From NCBI GenBank assembly GCA_001412335.1, contig LKUF01000369.1:1-6658 (forward strand): 6,658 nt of DNA, written 5' to 3'. Positions 5,545 to 6,658 of this stretch are shown in pieces; the first letter of the stretch is position 1, and each line of letters starts with the position of its first letter. This stretch comes from Methanolinea sp. SDB. Its GTDB lineage: Archaea > Halobacteriota > Methanomicrobia > Methanomicrobiales > Methanospirillaceae. The notes under the pieces are model-generated. The model was not told where the DNA came from, did not search any database, and worked only from the letters and a program-made list of their open reading frames with translations. Made by a program: the position numbers and the translations under genes.

Positions 5545-5554
5545 AATAACGACC

Positions 5555-6379
5555 ATGGCAAAAGCAAAAAGGCCCGGTATGCGGTTCCCGAGCATCCTTG
5601 ACCGGGCATATTCTGAATACAAGCGGCACAGGAAGGTCTCGGATATCATGACCACGGGCGTGGTTGTCACCACTCCCGAGAGAACGATGGAAGATGCCGC
5701 ACGGATCATGGGAGAACGTCACATCGGGAGCCTGCTCGTGGTGAAGTACGGTTGCCCGATCAGTATCGTAACAGAACGGGACCTCATCTCGAGAGTCCTT
5801 GCCGGCAGGCTCGATCCCGGAGACACGACCGTCGAGCAGGTCATGTCGTTCCCGCTCGTCAGGATCTGCCCGGATCTCGAGATACGCGAGGCTGCACGGA
5901 CCATGATAAAGAGAAAAGGGCGTCTTGCGGTCTTTTCCTGTGGACATCTTGAAGGCATAGTCACCGCATCCGACCTGATCAGGGAGATGCCGGACGCCCC
6001 CGAGACCACACTCTCGGTTGACGATTACATGACACGTGACCTTGTGAGTGTTGAGAGCGACACCCCCGTCTCCGAAGTGGTTGATACCATGGGAAAGAAG
6101 CGTATCGGCAGTGTCATCGTCTCACGTGAAGGCAAACCGCATGCAATATTCACAGAGCGCGACCTGTTATCAGGTCTCCTCGCCAAAGGCTCGAGCCTGG
6201 AGATCGGAGTCGGGGAGGTCTCCTCCTCTCCGCTCATCACCGCACCCTCGGGCATCAGCATCCATGAAGCGGCACAGATGATGGCATCGAAACACGTGAG
6301 AAGGCTTCCCATCATCAGGAAAAATGACCTTGCAGGGATCATCACCGCACGAGACCTCGTGGAAGCCTATGCACAATAG
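5555..6379 (+). CDS. Protein of four CBS domains (two Bateman modules)
   Basis: The 274-residue protein consists almost entirely of four CBS domains, at about 28-84, 92-144, 154-212 and 218-274. CBS pairs form Bateman modules that bind adenine nucleotides or S-adenosylmethionine and act as energy or metabolite sensors. Each repeat ends in the (V/I/F)T-x-x-D-L nucleotide-contact motif: VTERDL (73-78), VTASDL (137-142), FTERDL (199-204) and ITARDL (263-268). Repeats 1 and 3 resemble each other (DxMT, RIGS/HIGS, TERDLIS/TERDLLS), as do 2 and 4 less closely, suggesting duplication of an ancestral pair. A basic tail of about 27 residues (KAKR, KRHRK) precedes the first domain and could contact nucleic acid or a partner. 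No enzyme, transporter or DNA-binding domain is attached, so any output must go through another protein. The gene has its own strong TATA box and Shine-Dalgarno and appears monocistronic. Ligand and partner are unknown. Confidence 0.92.
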   Translation: MAKAKRPGMRFPSILDRAYSEYKRHRKVSDIMTTGVVVTTPERTMEDAARIMGERHIGSLLVVKYGCPISIVTERDLISRVLAGRLDPGDTTVEQVMSFPLVRICPDLEIREAARTMIKRKGRLAVFSCGHLEGIVTASDLIREMPDAPETTLSVDDYMTRDLVSVESDTPVSEVVDTMGKKRIGSVIVSREGKPHAIFTERDLLSGLLAKGSSLEIGVGEVSSSPLITAPSGISIHEAAQMMASKHVRRLPIIRKNDLAGIITARDLVEAYAQ

Positions 6380-6658
6380 GGGGCTTTGAGAGGCAGGGTT
6401 CGCGACAACCCAAAGATTGCAGGTGACCAGGCCTGAAAGGAGATATCCTATCAGGATTCGGATCCTTCAAAAACCCTCTTTTCTGAACCGAGAATTAATG
6501 TTTCCCGGCTGGATCCACTTCTCTTCCACCTGGCAAACCATAATTCGCCAGCTCCGGGACGAGAGCGATCTGGACTTAAAAGATCCAGGAGATTGGACAA
6601 GATCTTCTGGCAGACCTGTTTGGGAGAGCCAGCACGAGGCTATCCCGGTAACAGCAAT
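6380..6658. other. Tail region without a confident gene; hairpins and edge-reaching frames
   Basis: After the CBS stop there is a hairpin GGGTT (6396-6400)/AACCC (6407-6411), extendable by CTTTG (6384-6388)/CAAAG (6411-6415) with a bulge. A second hairpin is AGGAT (6453-6457)/ATCCT (6462-6466) around TCGG, followed by CTCTTTTCT near 6476-6484, a possible weak terminator. From about 6430 on, base composition is closer to even than in the genes. A + frame from ATG 6498 (beginning MFPGWIHFSSTWQTIIRQLR) is open to the window end, and an upstream in-frame GTG lies at 6423. A minus-strand frame is also open from the window end to a stop at 6467-6469. Neither resembles a family I know, and the two overlap, so at most one is real. 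A CTTAAAAG A-box-like stretch lies at 6575-6582. Confidence 0.35.
6415..6428 (+). repeat. Second copy of the GATTGCAGGTGA repeat
   Basis: GATTGCAGGTGACC here shares its first 12 bases exactly with 5231-5242. Its last eight bases (AGGTGACC) are the reverse complement of GGTCACCT at 5317-5324 in the right arm of the inverted repeat. Both places are non-coding and flank the CBS gene. Confidence 0.4.

Larger units (their letters stand above)
5218..5554. other. 337-base non-coding region with hairpins, inverted repeat and CBS-gene promoter
   Basis: The CBS frame extends open to an ATG at 5348. That extension would translate through the TATA box and Shine-Dalgarno, so I treat the region as non-coding. 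It holds a terminator-like hairpin (5226-5261), an eight-pair stem (5263-5270 with 5280-5287, one G-T wobble, nine-base loop) and a perfect palindrome CTCCCGGGAG (5290-5299). It also holds a 17-pair interrupted inverted repeat (5230-5340), an ATTGCAGG copy at 5353-5360, and the CBS-gene promoter with its TCGCGA pair. A structured small RNA starting inside is possible, but no promoter for one is obvious. Confidence 0.6.

Noticed and set aside
5348..5554. Upstream extension of the CBS protein by 69 residues
   Set aside because: The extension would be encoded by the TATA box, the TCGCGA pair and the Shine-Dalgarno. Its composition is unlike the rest of the protein, and a good Shine-Dalgarno marks ATG 5555.
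5168..5947. Long open frame on the minus strand, about 259 codons
   Set aside because: It runs antisense across the end of the DUF6790-like gene, the promoter region and the CBS gene. Its sequence shows no family pattern, while the + strand frames have clear domains and initiation signals.
6396..6411. GGGTT-CGCGAC-AACCC hairpin as the T-arm of a tRNA
   Set aside because: The loop has six bases and lacks the TTCRANNY pattern, and there is no acceptor stem, anticodon arm or D-arm around it.

Overview
The window looks like a stretch of chromosome from a euryarchaeal methanogen, most likely of the Methanomicrobia (Methanomicrobiales-like). The threonyl-tRNA synthetase is the archaeal type with its own N-terminal editing domain. 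The genes use archaeal A-box/TATA promoters, two of them apparently giving leaderless mRNAs. A Cache lipoprotein, a CxxCxxCC protein and a four-CBS protein are a common methanogen mix. The genes are G+C-rich by eye, and every supported gene lies on the + strand.

Layout: (1) bases 1-231 are the 3' end of a TrmJ-like tRNA 2'-O-methyltransferase. (2) 342-1319 encodes a lipoprotein with two tandem Cache sensor domains and no output domain. (3) 1389-2105 encodes a YkgJ-type cysteine-cluster protein, apparently leaderless, with a compact palindromic site over its GTG start. (4) 2190-2747 encodes dCTP deaminase, possibly the bifunctional dCTP deaminase/dUTPase kind. (5) 2811-4640 encodes threonyl-tRNA synthetase. 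The 63-base gap before it is a small in-frame ORF that begins directly at the dcd stop. (6) 4705-5217 encodes a DUF6790-like membrane protein, after a hairpin/T-tract terminator. (7) 5218-5554 is a 337-base structured non-coding region. It carries a terminator-like hairpin, an inverted repeat and the promoter of (8), a protein of four CBS domains at 5555-6379. (9) 6380-6658 has no confident gene but contains hairpins, another copy of a short repeat, and frames open to the window edge on both strands.

Most genes are unrelated housekeeping or sensory functions with their own promoters, so this is not one pathway. tRNA modification (TrmJ) and tRNA charging (ThrRS) share a translation theme, and Dcd supplies dUMP or its precursor for thymidylate. 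The Cache lipoprotein and the CBS protein are likely sensors of extracellular ligands and intracellular nucleotides respectively.

I found no convincing undescribed multi-gene system. The most interesting signals are small and non-coding: the overlapping palindromes at the YkgJ start, the double TCGCGA element at the CBS promoter, the GATTGCAGGTGA repeat with its inverted partner, and the tiny ORF filling the dcd-thrS gap.
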